Positions 53,598-61,460 of a stretch of 61,460 nt of DNA are shown piece after piece. The stretch lies in assembly GCA_903928015.1 (NCBI GenBank), contig CAIYPF010000116.1, positions 91,084 through 152,543 on the forward strand, read 5' to 3'. The notes beneath the pieces are model-generated. The model was given only the letters and a program-made list of their open reading frames with translations. It did no database searches and was not told the origin of the DNA. This DNA comes from an uncultured Gammaproteobacteria bacterium (GTDB taxonomy: Bacteria; Pseudomonadota; Gammaproteobacteria; Pseudomonadales; UBA5518). The position numbers and the translations under genes are program-made. Every line of letters begins with the position of its first letter. The first letter of the stretch is position 1.

Positions 53598-54185
53598 TTA
53601 GTTCCCTGGCATCAGGGGAAGGATTTCCGCGTCCACCGCCTCACGCGCCCGGAAGATCCGGGAACGCACCGTTCCCACCGGGCACTGCATGACCTCGGCG
53701 ATCTCCTCGTAGCTCAAGCCGTCGAACTCGCGCAGGCTGAGCGCGGTGCGCAAGTCATCGGGCAAGCGGCGGAACGCCTCTTCGATGGCCGTGCGCAGTT
53801 GCCCGGTCATCAGCTGGCTTTCAGGGTCATCGATGTCGCGCAGGGCCCAGGCGCCCTCGAAGTGCTCGGCGTCATCGACATCGACGTCTGCTCCGGGCGG
53901 GCGACGCGAGCGCGAGACGAGATAATTCTTGGCGGTGTTGATGGCGATGCGGTAGAGCCACGTGTAGAAGGCGCTCTCGCCACGGAACGAGCCGATCGCG
54001 CGATAGGCCTTTATGAAGGCCTCCTGCACCACATCCTGAACCTCGTCCGGATCGCGCACGAAACGCGAGGCGAGCGAATGAATGCGGTGCCGGTACTTGA
54101 GCACCAGCAGGTCGAAGCCGCGCTTGTCGCCCTTCTGAACCCGGGCAACCAGCTGCGCGTCGTCTTCTTCCGGAGGGAGAGTCAC
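53598..54185 (-). CDS. rpoE: RNA polymerase sigma-E factor (RpoE/AlgU)
   Basis: ECF sigma factor for envelope stress. 195 residues; region 2 (YRHRIHSLASRFVRDPDEVQDVVQEAFIKAYRAI, SAFYTWLYRIAINTAKNYL) and region 4 (LPDDLRTALSLREFDGLSYEEIAEVMQCPVGTVRSRIFRARE) closely match E. coli RpoE. The start is GTG 54185; no clear ribosome-binding site or sigma-E type promoter stands out in the upstream 200 bases. First gene of rpoE-mucA-mucB-mucD and divergent from nadB, as in Pseudomonas and E. coli. Confidence 0.96.
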   Translation of the reverse strand: MTLPPEEDDAQLVARVQKGDKRGFDLLVLKYRHRIHSLASRFVRDPDEVQDVVQEAFIKAYRAIGSFRGESAFYTWLYRIAINTAKNYLVSRSRRPPGADVDVDDAEHFEGAWALRDIDDPESQLMTGQLRTAIEEAFRRLPDDLRTALSLREFDGLSYEEIAEVMQCPVGTVRSRIFRAREAVDAEILPLMPGN

Positions 54186-54351
54186 GGAGCGCGGCCAAGC
54201 AGGCGTGCGGAGGGACTCTCAAGCGGAGGCTGCATGCAGTGCCACGGCTCCGTGGGTGTTGACGTCGGCAGAACTATACGGCCTCGCCACTCCCGCGAAA
54301 AGGCTGGAATCCGGCCGCAAAAACCGCGGAACCGGAGCTGAGTGGACCCTG

Positions 54352-54360
54352 TGCTATATT
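54352..54360 (+). promoter_or_regulatory. Probable extended -10 promoter element of nadB
   Basis: TGCTATATT (TG at 54352-54353, hexamer TATATT at 54355-54360) matches an extended -10 box. No good -35 is present, as is common with extended -10 promoters. Predicted start near 54367 would give a leader of about 20 bases before nadB. Confidence 0.45.
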
Positions 54361-54386
54361 CCGCGCCCCCAAGGTTGGAGCGACCG

Positions 54387-55961
54387 ATGCCACAGCGACA
54401 TTCCCATGATGTGCTGGTCATCGGCAGTGGTGCGGCGGGCCTCAGTGTGGCACTGCAGATCGCTCCGCACGCGCGCGTGGCCGTGATCTGCAAAGGCAAG
54501 CTCGACGAAGGGTCCACGGCCTGGGCTCAGGGCGGCATAGCCGCGGTACTCGACGATACCGACAGCATCGACGCCCACGTCGAAGACACCCTCAAGGCCG
54601 GCGCGGGCCTCTGTCACGAGGACGTGGTGCGCTTCACCGTGAGCCACAGCCGCGAGAGCATCCAGTGGCTGGTCGATCTCGGGGTGGGATTCACCAAGCT
54701 CGTCACTCCTGACGGGAACGAGGACTTCCACCTCACGATGGAAGGTGGCCACAGCCATCGCCGCATCATCCATGCCGCAGATGCCACCGGACGCGCGGTC
54801 TCGGACACGCTGATCGAACAAACGAAGCGCCATCCTCACATCGAGGTCTTCGAGCGCCACATCGCGGTCAACCTGATCACGCGCGAGGGGCGCTGCCGCG
54901 GGGCCTACGTGCTCGACATCGAGCGCGGCTCGGTTGATCTTTTCGCGGCGCGCTTTGTGGTCCTTGCCACAGGCGGGGCGAGCAAGGCCTACCTCTACAC
55001 CACGAACCCCGACACCGCCACAGGCGACGGCATCGCGATGGCGTGGCGGGCCGGTTGCCGCGTGGCGAACCTCGAGTTCAACCAGTTCCACCCCACCTGC
55101 CTCTATCACCCCAGCGCCAAGAGCTTTCTGGTGTCCGAGGCGGTGCGCGGCGAGGGCGGGGTGCTCAGACTTCCGAGCGGCGAACGCTTCATGGACCGGT
55201 TCCACCCGCAGGCGGAGCTCGCGCCCCGGGATATCGTCGCCCGCGCCATCGACCACGAGATGAAGCGGCTGGGCGTCGACTGCGTTTATCTCGATATCTC
55301 GCACAAGGGCGAGGAGTTCGTGAAGGAACACTTCCCTACCATCCACGCCCGCTGCCTTGAGCTCGGTTTCGACATGGCCCGCGAGCCGCTGCCGGTGGTG
55401 CCGGCCGCGCACTACACCTGCGGCGGCGTGGTCATCGACCTGCACGGCCAGACCGATGTGCCCGGGCTCTACGCCGCAGGCGAGACCGCCTTCACGGGCC
55501 TGCATGGTGCCAACCGCATGGCGAGCAATTCGCTGCTCGAGTGCTTCGTGTTCGCGCGGGCAGCCGCGCAGAGCATCGAATCGCAGCTCGCGGCCGTTCT
55601 GCCGCCGGGCGACATCCCCGACTGGGACGCCTCGCAGGTCCGCGACTCCGACGAGGACGTGGTGATCTCGCACAATTGGGACGAGCTGCGGCGTTTCATG
55701 TGGGATTACGTGGGCATCGTACGCACCACCAAGCGCCTGCGGCGGGCCCAGAACCGCGCGCAACTGCTGAAGCTGGAAATCGCGGAGTACTACAGCAATT
55801 ACCGTATCACCGCCGACCTTGTGGAACTGCGCAACCTCTCGCTCGTGGCGGAACTGATCATCGCCTGCGCACTCGAGCGGCACGAGAGCCGCGGTTTGCA
55901 CTACACCCTCGACCACCCCGGCACATCAGCCCACGCCATCGACACCATCATCACCCCCTGA
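54387..55961 (+). CDS. nadB: L-aspartate oxidase
   Basis: FAD enzyme converting L-aspartate to iminoaspartate, the first step of de novo NAD synthesis. 524 residues: FAD motif [15 protein letters not shown] (about 9-23), [14 protein letters not shown] (about 43-56), the fumarate-reductase-like capping domain, active-site TCGGV and [13 protein letters not shown] (about 374-386), and a helical C-terminus. ATG 54387 matches the conserved start; an upstream ATG at 54342 lies before the predicted -10. Divergent from rpoE; its stop overlaps the convergent ygfX gene by 36 bases. Confidence 0.97.
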   Translation: MPQRHSHDVLVIGSGAAGLSVALQIAPHARVAVICKGKLDEGSTAWAQGGIAAVLDDTDSIDAHVEDTLKAGAGLCHEDVVRFTVSHSRESIQWLVDLGVGFTKLVTPDGNEDFHLTMEGGHSHRRIIHAADATGRAVSDTLIEQTKRHPHIEVFERHIAVNLITREGRCRGAYVLDIERGSVDLFAARFVVLATGGASKAYLYTTNPDTATGDGIAMAWRAGCRVANLEFNQFHPTCLYHPSAKSFLVSEAVRGEGGVLRLPSGERFMDRFHPQAELAPRDIVARAIDHEMKRLGVDCVYLDISHKGEEFVKEHFPTIHARCLELGFDMAREPLPVVPAAHYTCGGVVIDLHGQTDVPGLYAAGETAFTGLHGANRMASNSLLECFVFARAAAQSIESQLAAVLPPGDIPDWDASQVRDSDEDVVISHNWDELRRFMWDYVGIVRTTKRLRRAQNRAQLLKLEIAEYYSNYRITADLVELRNLSLVAELIIACALERHESRGLHYTLDHPGTSAHAIDTIITP

Positions 55962-56369
55962 GCGCCCCGCACCGAGCCGCAACGCTGCGCGCAAGCGCCG
56001 CAAAGCCCATGCGGGCGCGGAATCGGGAAGCAGTACGAGCACACGCAGTCCCGTTGCCGAGCGCAGCCGCAGCACAGTCACGAGTGGCCAGACGGTGCTA
56101 TCGGGCAAGGGCTCCACGGGCTCGCAGCCCGCTGCCGAACACAGGCTCCAGCCCTGCGCTCCCGCCCGCAATTCAAGCGAGGACTCGCGCCGCAGCCCAC
56201 GCCAGGCGCTACGCGCAACCAGAAGCACGGACACATCGAGCAGCAAGCGGATCAGGGTCGGGATCGCAGCCAGCCACGGCGCAGCCAGCGCCGCAACAAA
56301 CGCGGACACAAGCGCGGCCTGCAGGAGGCGCGAGGGTCTAATCGGTATCAGTAGTTCGGGGCCGTCCAT
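55926..56369 (-). CDS. ygfX: YgfX/CptA-like membrane protein
   Basis: A 147-residue protein with two adjacent N-terminal membrane helices (about 13-50, [21 protein letters not shown] and [15 protein letters not shown]) and a cytoplasmic strand-rich remainder ([36 protein letters not shown]). In E. coli, YgfX is paired with SdhE and was described as affecting cell shape; its role as a toxin is debated. Overlaps the sdhE 3' end by 32 bases, supporting the pair. Confidence 0.8.
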   Translation of the reverse strand: MDGPELLIPIRPSRLLQAALVSAFVAALAAPWLAAIPTLIRLLLDVSVLLVARSAWRGLRRESSLELRAGAQGWSLCSAAGCEPVEPLPDSTVWPLVTVLRLRSATGLRVLVLLPDSAPAWALRRLRAALRLGAGRSGGDDGVDGVG

Positions 56370-56607
56370 AGCCCTGGATGCGCTCCACTATCGCGACGAG
56401 TGAGGGATCGGGAACCGGCACACGGTTCACCAGCCAGTCGAAGATATCGGTGTCTTCCTTCTCCAGCAAGGCGCGGTAGGCCTGCTGGTCACCGGGTTCG
56501 AGGCCCGGATAGGCTGACTTGGCGAAGGGCATGAGGACGAGGTCGAGTTCCAGCATGCCGCGGCGGCTGTGCCAGTACACTCGCCCGTTGTCTGCGGACG
56601 TGTCCAT
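56338..56607 (-). CDS. sdhE: FAD assembly factor SdhE
   Basis: Promotes covalent flavinylation of SdhA (and fumarate reductase). An 89-residue five-helix protein with the required motif RGMLELDLVLMPF (about 16-28), which carries the RGxxE sequence that contacts the flavoprotein. DWLVNRVPVPD marks the C-terminal half. ATG 56607. Coupled to ygfX; divergent from ygfZ, the same three-gene group (ygfZ, sdhE, ygfX) found in E. coli. Confidence 0.95.
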   Translation of the reverse strand: MDTSADNGRVYWHSRRGMLELDLVLMPFAKSAYPGLEPGDQQAYRALLEKEDTDIFDWLVNRVPVPDPSLVAIVERIQGYGRPRTTDTD

Positions 56608-56674
56608 GGACGGTACTCCGGATCGACAGTGAAGCTGGCTATTATAGGGGCATCACTGCGCTTCGACTCCGACC

Positions 56675-57598
56675 ATGTCAGCATCAATCGCATCCCCGGC
56701 AATGCCCGTCTCGATACCGCTGGAGTCCTTCGGATTCCTGCAACTCGAGGGCGCGCGCGCGACGGAGTTCCTGCAAGGCCAACTCACCTGCGACCTGCGG
56801 CAGGCCTCGGCCACGCACTTCATCAGCGGCGCATGGTGCACGCCCAAAGGGCGCGTGATCTGCAGCATGGCACTGTGGCAACAGGCAGCAGACCGCGTGA
56901 TCCTCAGGATGAGCGCCGATCTGCTGCAGGCCACCGCAGCACAACTCTCGAAATACGCAGCCCTGTCGCGGGTCCGGATCGTCCCGGGCGAGTTGCGCTG
57001 CGTGGGCGTGCTGGGGCTCGTGGACGCCGGGACCCGGTCTCGCCTTGCACTGCCATGGCCCGACCAGGCAGGCGAGGTCCGCGTGTTCGGGGATGGCGCC
57101 GTACTGAGGCTCGATGCCGCCGGCGAGCGACACGAACTGTGGGTGACGGAGGATGCCTCGGCCAAGGTGCTGCAGCGCCTGCGCGAGGTATTACCCGAAG
57201 GCAGCGGCAATGACTGGCGCCTCGCCCTGGTGCGCGCCGGCATTGCCGAGATCAGGTCCGCCACCTGCGAACTGTTCCTGCCGCAGATGCTGGGCTACGA
57301 CAGCGATGGGCGAGTGAGTTTCCGCAAGGGGTGCTACACCGGGCAGGAGATCGTGGCGCGCACGCACTACAAAGGCGGAGTGAAGCGCCACCTGCATCGC
57401 CTCGAGGGCTGCGGCGAGCCGCCGGCGCCGGGTACTGCGCTGGAATTCCGCGGACAGTCGGCAGGCACGGTAGTGGAGTCTGCGGTCAGTGGCGAAGGCA
57501 CTTGCGACGTACTTGCCGTGCTCGCAGACGACCTGGCAGCCGATGCGGCCGGCACGCCCTTTGTAGCCGCCGGGACGGAATTCCATTTGCCCGCGTGA
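56675..57598 (+). CDS. ygfZ: Folate-binding Fe-S cluster repair protein YgfZ
   Basis: A 307-residue tetrahydrofolate-binding protein (aminomethyltransferase-like fold) needed for the activity of some Fe-S enzymes such as MiaB. It has the diagnostic motif KGCYTGQE at residues 218-225 with the functional Cys220, and an N-terminal LEGARATEFLQGQLTCDL. ATG 56675. Divergent from sdhE, giving a shared 67-base promoter region. Confidence 0.95.
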   Translation: MSASIASPAMPVSIPLESFGFLQLEGARATEFLQGQLTCDLRQASATHFISGAWCTPKGRVICSMALWQQAADRVILRMSADLLQATAAQLSKYAALSRVRIVPGELRCVGVLGLVDAGTRSRLALPWPDQAGEVRVFGDGAVLRLDAAGERHELWVTEDASAKVLQRLREVLPEGSGNDWRLALVRAGIAEIRSATCELFLPQMLGYDSDGRVSFRKGCYTGQEIVARTHYKGGVKRHLHRLEGCGEPPAPGTALEFRGQSAGTVVESAVSGEGTCDVLAVLADDLAADAAGTPFVAAGTEFHLPA

Positions 57599-57667
57599 TC
57601 GGGCGCTGAGTATGATCCGGCCGCGCAGACGGGGTTTCCCGGATGTACGCGAACCGAGGATTCCCGC

Positions 57668-58504
57668 ATGTCATCCCAGATCGACGACGTTCGCGCCAAG
57701 CTGATCGAAGCCATCCAGACCAACCGCATCGTGCTCCCCACCCTCCCCGAGGTGGCGCTGCGCATCCGTGATGCTGCCGAGGATCCCCGCACCGACGTTG
57801 TCTCCTTTGCCAAGGAGCTGGGCTTCGACGCCGCGATATCAGCGCGGGTGATGCGGGTTGCCAACAGCCCCCTGATGCGCGGCAGCACGCAGGTCACCGA
57901 CGTGAAAGCCGCCACGGGACGACTCGGCATCCAGTACTCCTGCAACCTTGCCGTTGGTCTGGCGATGGAACAGATGTTCCAGGCCACCTCGGACGCCATC
58001 GACGAGCGCATGCGCCAGATCTGGACCCACAGCACCGAAGTGGCGGGCATCAGCGCCGTGCTGGCACGCACCTACACACGCCTCAAACCCGATCAGGCAA
58101 CACTCGCGGGCCTGGTCCACAAGATCGGCGCGCTGCCCATTCTCCGTTTTGCCGAGGAAGACCGCAGCCTGCTGAAAGACCTGGGCATGCTCGACGCACT
58201 CATCGATTCCCTGCACGGCGAAATCGGCAAGCTGATCCTCGACACATGGGGCTTCCCGCCGGAGATCGCGGCGGTGCCGCTCGCCTACCTCGACTTTGCG
58301 CGCAACCCGCCTGCGGTGGATTTCGCCGACATCGTGATGGTGGCCAACCTGCAGAGCTACATGGGCAGTTCCAACGCGCTCGCGAGCGTGGACTGGAACA
58401 CGGTGAGCGCCTTTGGCCGCATCGGCCTGGACCCGGACGTCAATTCCATGGAAGTCGAGGACCTGAGCGAGGCGATGGCGGCCAGCATCGCCGCGCTTCA
58501 GTAA
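57668..58504 (+). CDS. HDOD domain protein
   Basis: A 278-residue protein made almost wholly of an HDOD domain (about 18-215): [37 protein letters not shown] and a [10 protein letters not shown] segment. HDOD proteins are signalling scaffolds related to HD phosphohydrolases without the full metal site. No GGDEF, EAL or receiver domain is attached. AGGA lies upstream of ATG 57668. 69 bases follow ygfZ. Its last 7 bases overlap the convergent ung gene. Confidence 0.92.
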   Translation: MSSQIDDVRAKLIEAIQTNRIVLPTLPEVALRIRDAAEDPRTDVVSFAKELGFDAAISARVMRVANSPLMRGSTQVTDVKAATGRLGIQYSCNLAVGLAMEQMFQATSDAIDERMRQIWTHSTEVAGISAVLARTYTRLKPDQATLAGLVHKIGALPILRFAEEDRSLLKDLGMLDALIDSLHGEIGKLILDTWGFPPEIAAVPLAYLDFARNPPAVDFADIVMVANLQSYMGSSNALASVDWNTVSAFGRIGLDPDVNSMEVEDLSEAMAASIAALQ

Positions 58505-59193
58505 GCCCCAGGGCCCCAGTCGACGGGGCCTGCTCCCTGCTGTTCCAGATAGCGGTTCGCACTCGAGAAGTGCGCATTGCCGATGAACCCCCGATACGCC
58601 GACAGGGGCGAGGGATGCGGCGAGACCAGCACCAGATGCCGGTCACGGTCCACGATCCGTCCCTTGCGCTCCGCATAACTGCCCCAGAGCATGAAGACCA
58701 GATGCTCGCGACGGGCGTTCAGCACTTCCACCACGCGGTCGGTGAAACGCTCCCAGCCCTTTCCCTGATGGGAAGCCGCTTTTCCCCGTTCGACCGTCAG
58801 CACGCTGTTCAGCAGCAGAACGCCCTGCGCAGCCCACTGCGTGAGGCAGCCGTGCGGCGGACGCGGCAGTCCCAGATCGCGCTGCAGTTCGGCAAAGATA
58901 TTCAGCAGCGAGGGGGGCGGTGGCACATCGGGCAGCACCGAGAAACACAGACCATGCGCCTGACCAGGGCCGTGGTAGGGATCCTGCCCGAGGATCACCA
59001 CCTTCACCTTGTCGAAAGGCGTGGCATGAAAAGCGGCGAACCAGTTTGCAGCCTCCGGATAGATCTGCGCACCCCGGCGTTTCTCCGCCAGCAGGAAGGC
59101 CCGCAGCTCCTGCATGTAGGGCTGTTCGAATTCGGGGGCAAGCTCGGCAAGCCAGCCCGGTTCCAGATCAATCCGCCGCTCGCCGCCCGTCAC
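58498..59193 (-). CDS. ung: Uracil-DNA glycosylase (family 1)
   Basis: Removes uracil from DNA. 231 residues with the catalytic water-activating motif [18 protein letters not shown] (about 65-82), [10 protein letters not shown] (about 122-131) and the leucine/His loop [11 protein letters not shown] (about 188-198). No ATG fits; GTG 59193 ([14 protein letters not shown]) is the only start just before the conserved region, 10 bases beyond the sulfotransferase stop. The longer open frame upstream is antiphase to that gene. Confidence 0.95.
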   Translation of the reverse strand: MTGGERRIDLEPGWLAELAPEFEQPYMQELRAFLLAEKRRGAQIYPEAANWFAAFHATPFDKVKVVILGQDPYHGPGQAHGLCFSVLPDVPPPPSLLNIFAELQRDLGLPRPPHGCLTQWAAQGVLLLNSVLTVERGKAASHQGKGWERFTDRVVEVLNARREHLVFMLWGSYAERKGRIVDRDRHLVLVSPHPSPLSAYRGFIGNAHFSSANRYLEQQGAGPVDWGPGAY

Positions 59194-59203
59194 GCGCGAA
59201 GAC

Positions 59204-60475
59204 TCAGCGCTCGTCCGGCACGCCGTAGCGCTGCTGGTATTGCGCGAAGAGTGCGCGTTCACGGGCCTGGAAGTCGGCATCGCCAGCTTCGTAACGGTGC
59301 ACTCCGAATTTTCCCTTGGGCTTGGCGGCGATGTAGGCCTGCATGCGATCCACGGCCTCGGCGCCCAGCGGCAGGCCGAGGCGCTCATACAATTCGTGCA
59401 CGGCTGCCAGCGGCTCGTCCATGAGATCCTGGTAGCGCGAATCGACGACGCGCGCGGCCGGAACCACGCCCTCGTCCCGCTGACGCATGACGTTCGCCAG
59501 GCGCGAGGCGGTGGCGGAACCCATGATGAGATCCTCGAACGCCGAGGAATCGAAGGCCTTGTCGCTGCGCATCCAGTAGAGACAGCCAAGCAGGTTGGTG
59601 GCCGAGGCCATGCACTTCAGCGGATCACGATGCGTCTGGACGACGCGCGCATCCGGATAGGTGGCGAAGAGCGTGGGCAGGTGCCCCAGATGGTTGGGGG
59701 CCTTGAGCAGCCAGCGCGTGCGTCCACCGCTGCGCCACTGCAGGAGTTTCAGCAGGCGGCGGTGGTAGCGGTAGGCAAGGTCCCAGTCGTGACTGAAAAG
59801 CCAGGCGTCGTAGGAAGGCGTCTGCTGCAACGCCGGGAAATGCTCGCTGAGGAAGGTGTTCGCCATGATCATGCCGCACTCCGACGGAATGCGACCGCCC
59901 ATCTCGTGCATGGACGCATAGGCCGGCACCACCCGCGCCCACTGCGTCACGAGATGGTCCGCACGGCGGACGCGATCCTCGATGTCGGCAGCCGTGGTGG
60001 TGGCAGGCGGCGGGCAGGAGAAGAGCAGCATCCAGGTTTCGGGGATCGCGAAACCCGGGTCCTGCGCCAGCAGTTCGAAGAGTATCGAGGTGCCGGAGCG
60101 CGGCAGGCCCGCGATGAACAAGGGCTCGCGGATCTCTTCCTTCCCGATCTCCGGATGCCGGCGGTAACAGTCCTCGATCTGCAGGCGGTTCTGCAGGAAA
60201 ACCAGCATCTCGGCACGGCACATGAGCCGCCCGGTCAGGTTGAGATCGGCTTCCTCGTCCAGTGCCTGCACCAGCACCCGGAACGGCTCCTCCCATCCCG
60301 GCTCGCCGAAATCCGCGAGTCCGGTGGCGCGACGGGCGGCGTCGATCAGGCTCCCGGCGTCCAGCGGCACCATGCCGCGGATGTCCATGCCGCGGCCCTC
60401 GGCGTTAAGCGCCTCTACCCAGTCCGCACGGGCGGGCGGGACCCAGCTGTCGCGGCGATCGTCGCTGGCAGTCAT
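59204..60475 (-). CDS. Sulfotransferase-family protein
   Basis: A 423-residue protein with the PAPS 5'-phosphosulfate loop [18 protein letters not shown] (about 119-136) and the 3'-phosphate motif [13 protein letters not shown] (about 265-277). An N-terminal 100-residue helical region ([18 protein letters not shown]) is typical of the large bacterial group often seen in sterol and lipid degraders. The substrate is unknown; sulfation of a hydroxylated lipid is plausible. ATG 60475 and a 16-base gap to the SnoaL-like gene suggest a SnoaL-sulfotransferase operon, with ung 10 bases downstream. Confidence 0.9.
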   Translation of the reverse strand: MTASDDRRDSWVPPARADWVEALNAEGRGMDIRGMVPLDAGSLIDAARRATGLADFGEPGWEEPFRVLVQALDEEADLNLTGRLMCRAEMLVFLQNRLQIEDCYRRHPEIGKEEIREPLFIAGLPRSGTSILFELLAQDPGFAIPETWMLLFSCPPPATTTAADIEDRVRRADHLVTQWARVVPAYASMHEMGGRIPSECGMIMANTFLSEHFPALQQTPSYDAWLFSHDWDLAYRYHRRLLKLLQWRSGGRTRWLLKAPNHLGHLPTLFATYPDARVVQTHRDPLKCMASATNLLGCLYWMRSDKAFDSSAFEDLIMGSATASRLANVMRQRDEGVVPAARVVDSRYQDLMDEPLAAVHELYERLGLPLGAEAVDRMQAYIAAKPKGKFGVHRYEAGDADFQARERALFAQYQQRYGVPDER

Positions 60476-60491
60476 GGCGCCTCCCGCCGGA

Positions 60492-60935
60492 TCAGGACTC
60501 GTAGGCCTCGTCGATGTTGGGTGCGAAGAGTTCCATGCCCTCGGGCACGCTGACGCAGCCCTCGTCCCAGAAAGCCCGCGCATGCGCGATCAGCCCGTCG
60601 TCGTTCACCTTGAAGTAGTCGACGACGGAAAGGTCGAGGCCCTTGTTCTCGGCCGGGATGCGCACCTGCATGGTGAATCGCAGCACGCCCTCGTTGCCGT
60701 TGGCGATGATCTGGTCCACGCGCGGCAGGATGGTGCGACCCTGGTCGGCGCCCATGTGCGCGAAGTCCCAGAACTTCGAGACGCCTTCGTGCCCGACGAA
60801 AGGCGGCGTACCCACCGGGTCTTCCCACACTGCATCAGGCGCGAAGATGCCGAGCAACAACGCCTTGTCACCGGTGGCCCAGGCCTCCATGTAGGTGCGG
60901 ATTGCGTGTCTTACCTGATCTGGCGTGGCGGCCAT
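60492..60935 (-). CDS. SnoaL/ketosteroid-isomerase-like protein
   Basis: A 147-residue cone-fold protein (IRTYMEAWATGDKALLLGIFAPDAVWEDPVG N-terminal region, FRFTMQVRIPAENK strand, VDYFKVNDDGLIAHARAFWDEG). WEDPVGTPPFVGHEGV is typical of SnoaL-like steroid- or polyketide-associated proteins. Residues of the ketosteroid isomerase active site are not clearly present, so activity is open. ATG 60935 has GGAGCA upstream. Lies 31 bases after a luciferase-like gene, the same pairing as at 14.9-16.3 kb. Confidence 0.82.
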   Translation of the reverse strand: MAATPDQVRHAIRTYMEAWATGDKALLLGIFAPDAVWEDPVGTPPFVGHEGVSKFWDFAHMGADQGRTILPRVDQIIANGNEGVLRFTMQVRIPAENKGLDLSVVDYFKVNDDGLIAHARAFWDEGCVSVPEGMELFAPNIDEAYES

Positions 60936-60966
60936 GTTGCGTGCTCCTGTGGTGTAGGGCTGGATG

Positions 60967-61460
60967 TCAGCGGTGGATGACCTGTTCGGCAAAGCGGCGC
61001 AAGGCGGCTCGCTTGCTGTCTCTCAAGGCGGGATTCGCGGACGGATCGAACCACGGCGCCGTGATGAAGGGGTTCGGCATCCAGGGGCTCATGATCATGA
61101 GTCCGGTGACGCCGGCGGCTTCCAGTTCCGCGATGGTGGCAGGCTCGTGGGCCTCGGTGAGCGCGATGTTCACAGACAGCCCCGTCTCTGGCAGTCCGGC
61201 GGCGGCGCGCTCACGGCGCAGCCCCTCGACCATGGGCACGGCCGCTGCGCGATCGAGCGGCAAGCCCAGCCAGCCATCGTTGCGGGCCGCGCGGCGCAGC
61301 GCCGGCGCCGAGGCGCCGCCACACCACACCGGCACGGGCGCGGGTGGCGGCGGGCACATGATGCCCTCGTCGAAACCGAAGAATTCGCCGTGGTGCTCCA
61401 CCGGCTGGCCGCTCCAGAGGCTGCGCATCACCGAGAGCATCTCGTCGAGCCGCCGGCCAC
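60967..61460 (-). CDS. LLM-class flavin-dependent oxidoreductase (3' part)
   Basis: C-terminal 164 residues of a bacterial-luciferase-like TIM barrel; the N-terminal part lies beyond the right window edge. The frame is open to base 61460 (GRRLDEMLSVMRSLWSG, then PVPVWCGGASAPALRRAARNDGWLGLPLD). The pattern 'LDE....LR.LWSG....GEFF' is typical of F420/FMN-type LLM proteins. It is followed by the SnoaL-like and sulfotransferase genes on the same strand. Confidence 0.88.
   Translation of the reverse strand, partial: GRRLDEMLSVMRSLWSGQPVEHHGEFFGFDEGIMCPPPPAPVPVWCGGASAPALRRAARNDGWLGLPLDRAAAVPMVEGLRRERAAAGLPETGLSVNIALTEAHEPATIAELEAAGVTGLMIMSPWMPNPFITAPWFDPSANPALRDSKRAALRRFAEQVIHR

Noticed and set aside
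54354-55916. A 520-codon minus-strand frame opposite nadB
   Set aside because: Shadow frame caused by high GC at third positions; nadB on the plus strand is unambiguous.

Overview
The window is one uninterrupted chromosomal segment of a GC-rich gammaproteobacterium. Evidence for this is the Pseudomonas-type order nadB / algU-mucA-mucB-mucD-lepA-lepB-DUF4845-rnc-era-recO, the cysM-relA-mazG block, an OprI-like alanine-zipper lipoprotein, and sdhE-ygfX beside nadB and ygfZ. Genus cannot be fixed from this sequence, but the linked sterol side-chain genes point to an environmental steroid degrader near Pseudomonadales/Cellvibrionales or Nevskiales. No insertion sequence, phage gene or CRISPR array is visible.

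Layout. 1-6.3 kb holds housekeeping genes: the 5' part of ffh (with an in-frame TGA at codon 128), a CcsA-like membrane protein, a CorB-type CBS protein, DUF1289, a gamma-carbonic anhydrase, tgt-queA for queuosine, and tRNA-Leu(CAA). 6.7-8.1 kb has a Braun-type lipoprotein with its own promoter and terminator, convergent with an L,D-transpeptidase that could attach it to peptidoglycan. 8.2-14 kb is a sterol side-chain cluster resembling the mycobacterial igr operon: a TetR regulator, a ChsH2-like MaoC-DUF35 fusion, a non-catalytic acyl-CoA dehydrogenase subunit, a ChsH1-like MaoC protein and an Ltp2-like aldolase on the minus strand, with a second acyl-CoA dehydrogenase subunit divergent on the plus strand. 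The two promoters face each other across a 24-bp palindrome. 14-16.3 kb has an EamA transporter, a luciferase-like oxidoreductase and a SnoaL-like protein.

16.5-29.1 kb is the most unusual part: eleven tightly packed plus-strand genes, many with 4-bp start/stop overlaps. They encode a TPR protein with a split TonB-like C-terminus, three lipoproteins (one with a 15-serine run), a membrane TPR protein, a PEGA-repeat protein ending in a SUMF1-like domain without the enzyme's cysteines, a small exported protein, a MotA/TolQ/ExbB channel, an actin/Hsp70-like protein with an FHA-like tail, and two von Willebrand A proteins. The single membrane segment of each vWA protein begins with the same FLDV motif used by TolR and ExbD. 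I read this as a candidate undescribed proton-motive-force-driven envelope machine in which vWA domains are attached to the TolR-like stator.

29-40.9 kb carries a minus-strand P450-YtfJ-metallopeptidase overlap operon, trpS, an enoyl-CoA hydratase, apeB, a 3-hydroxyisobutyrate-dehydrogenase-like gene, tsaB, a histone H1-like gene, hemH and adk. 41-54.2 kb is the conserved mazG-relA-cysM-recO-era-rnc-lepB-lepA-mucD-mucB-mucA-rpoE block (translation, stringent response, envelope stress). 54.4-58.5 kb holds nadB, ygfX-sdhE, ygfZ and an HDOD gene. 58.5-61.5 kb ends with ung, a sulfotransferase, a second SnoaL-like gene and the 3' part of a second luciferase-like oxidoreductase.
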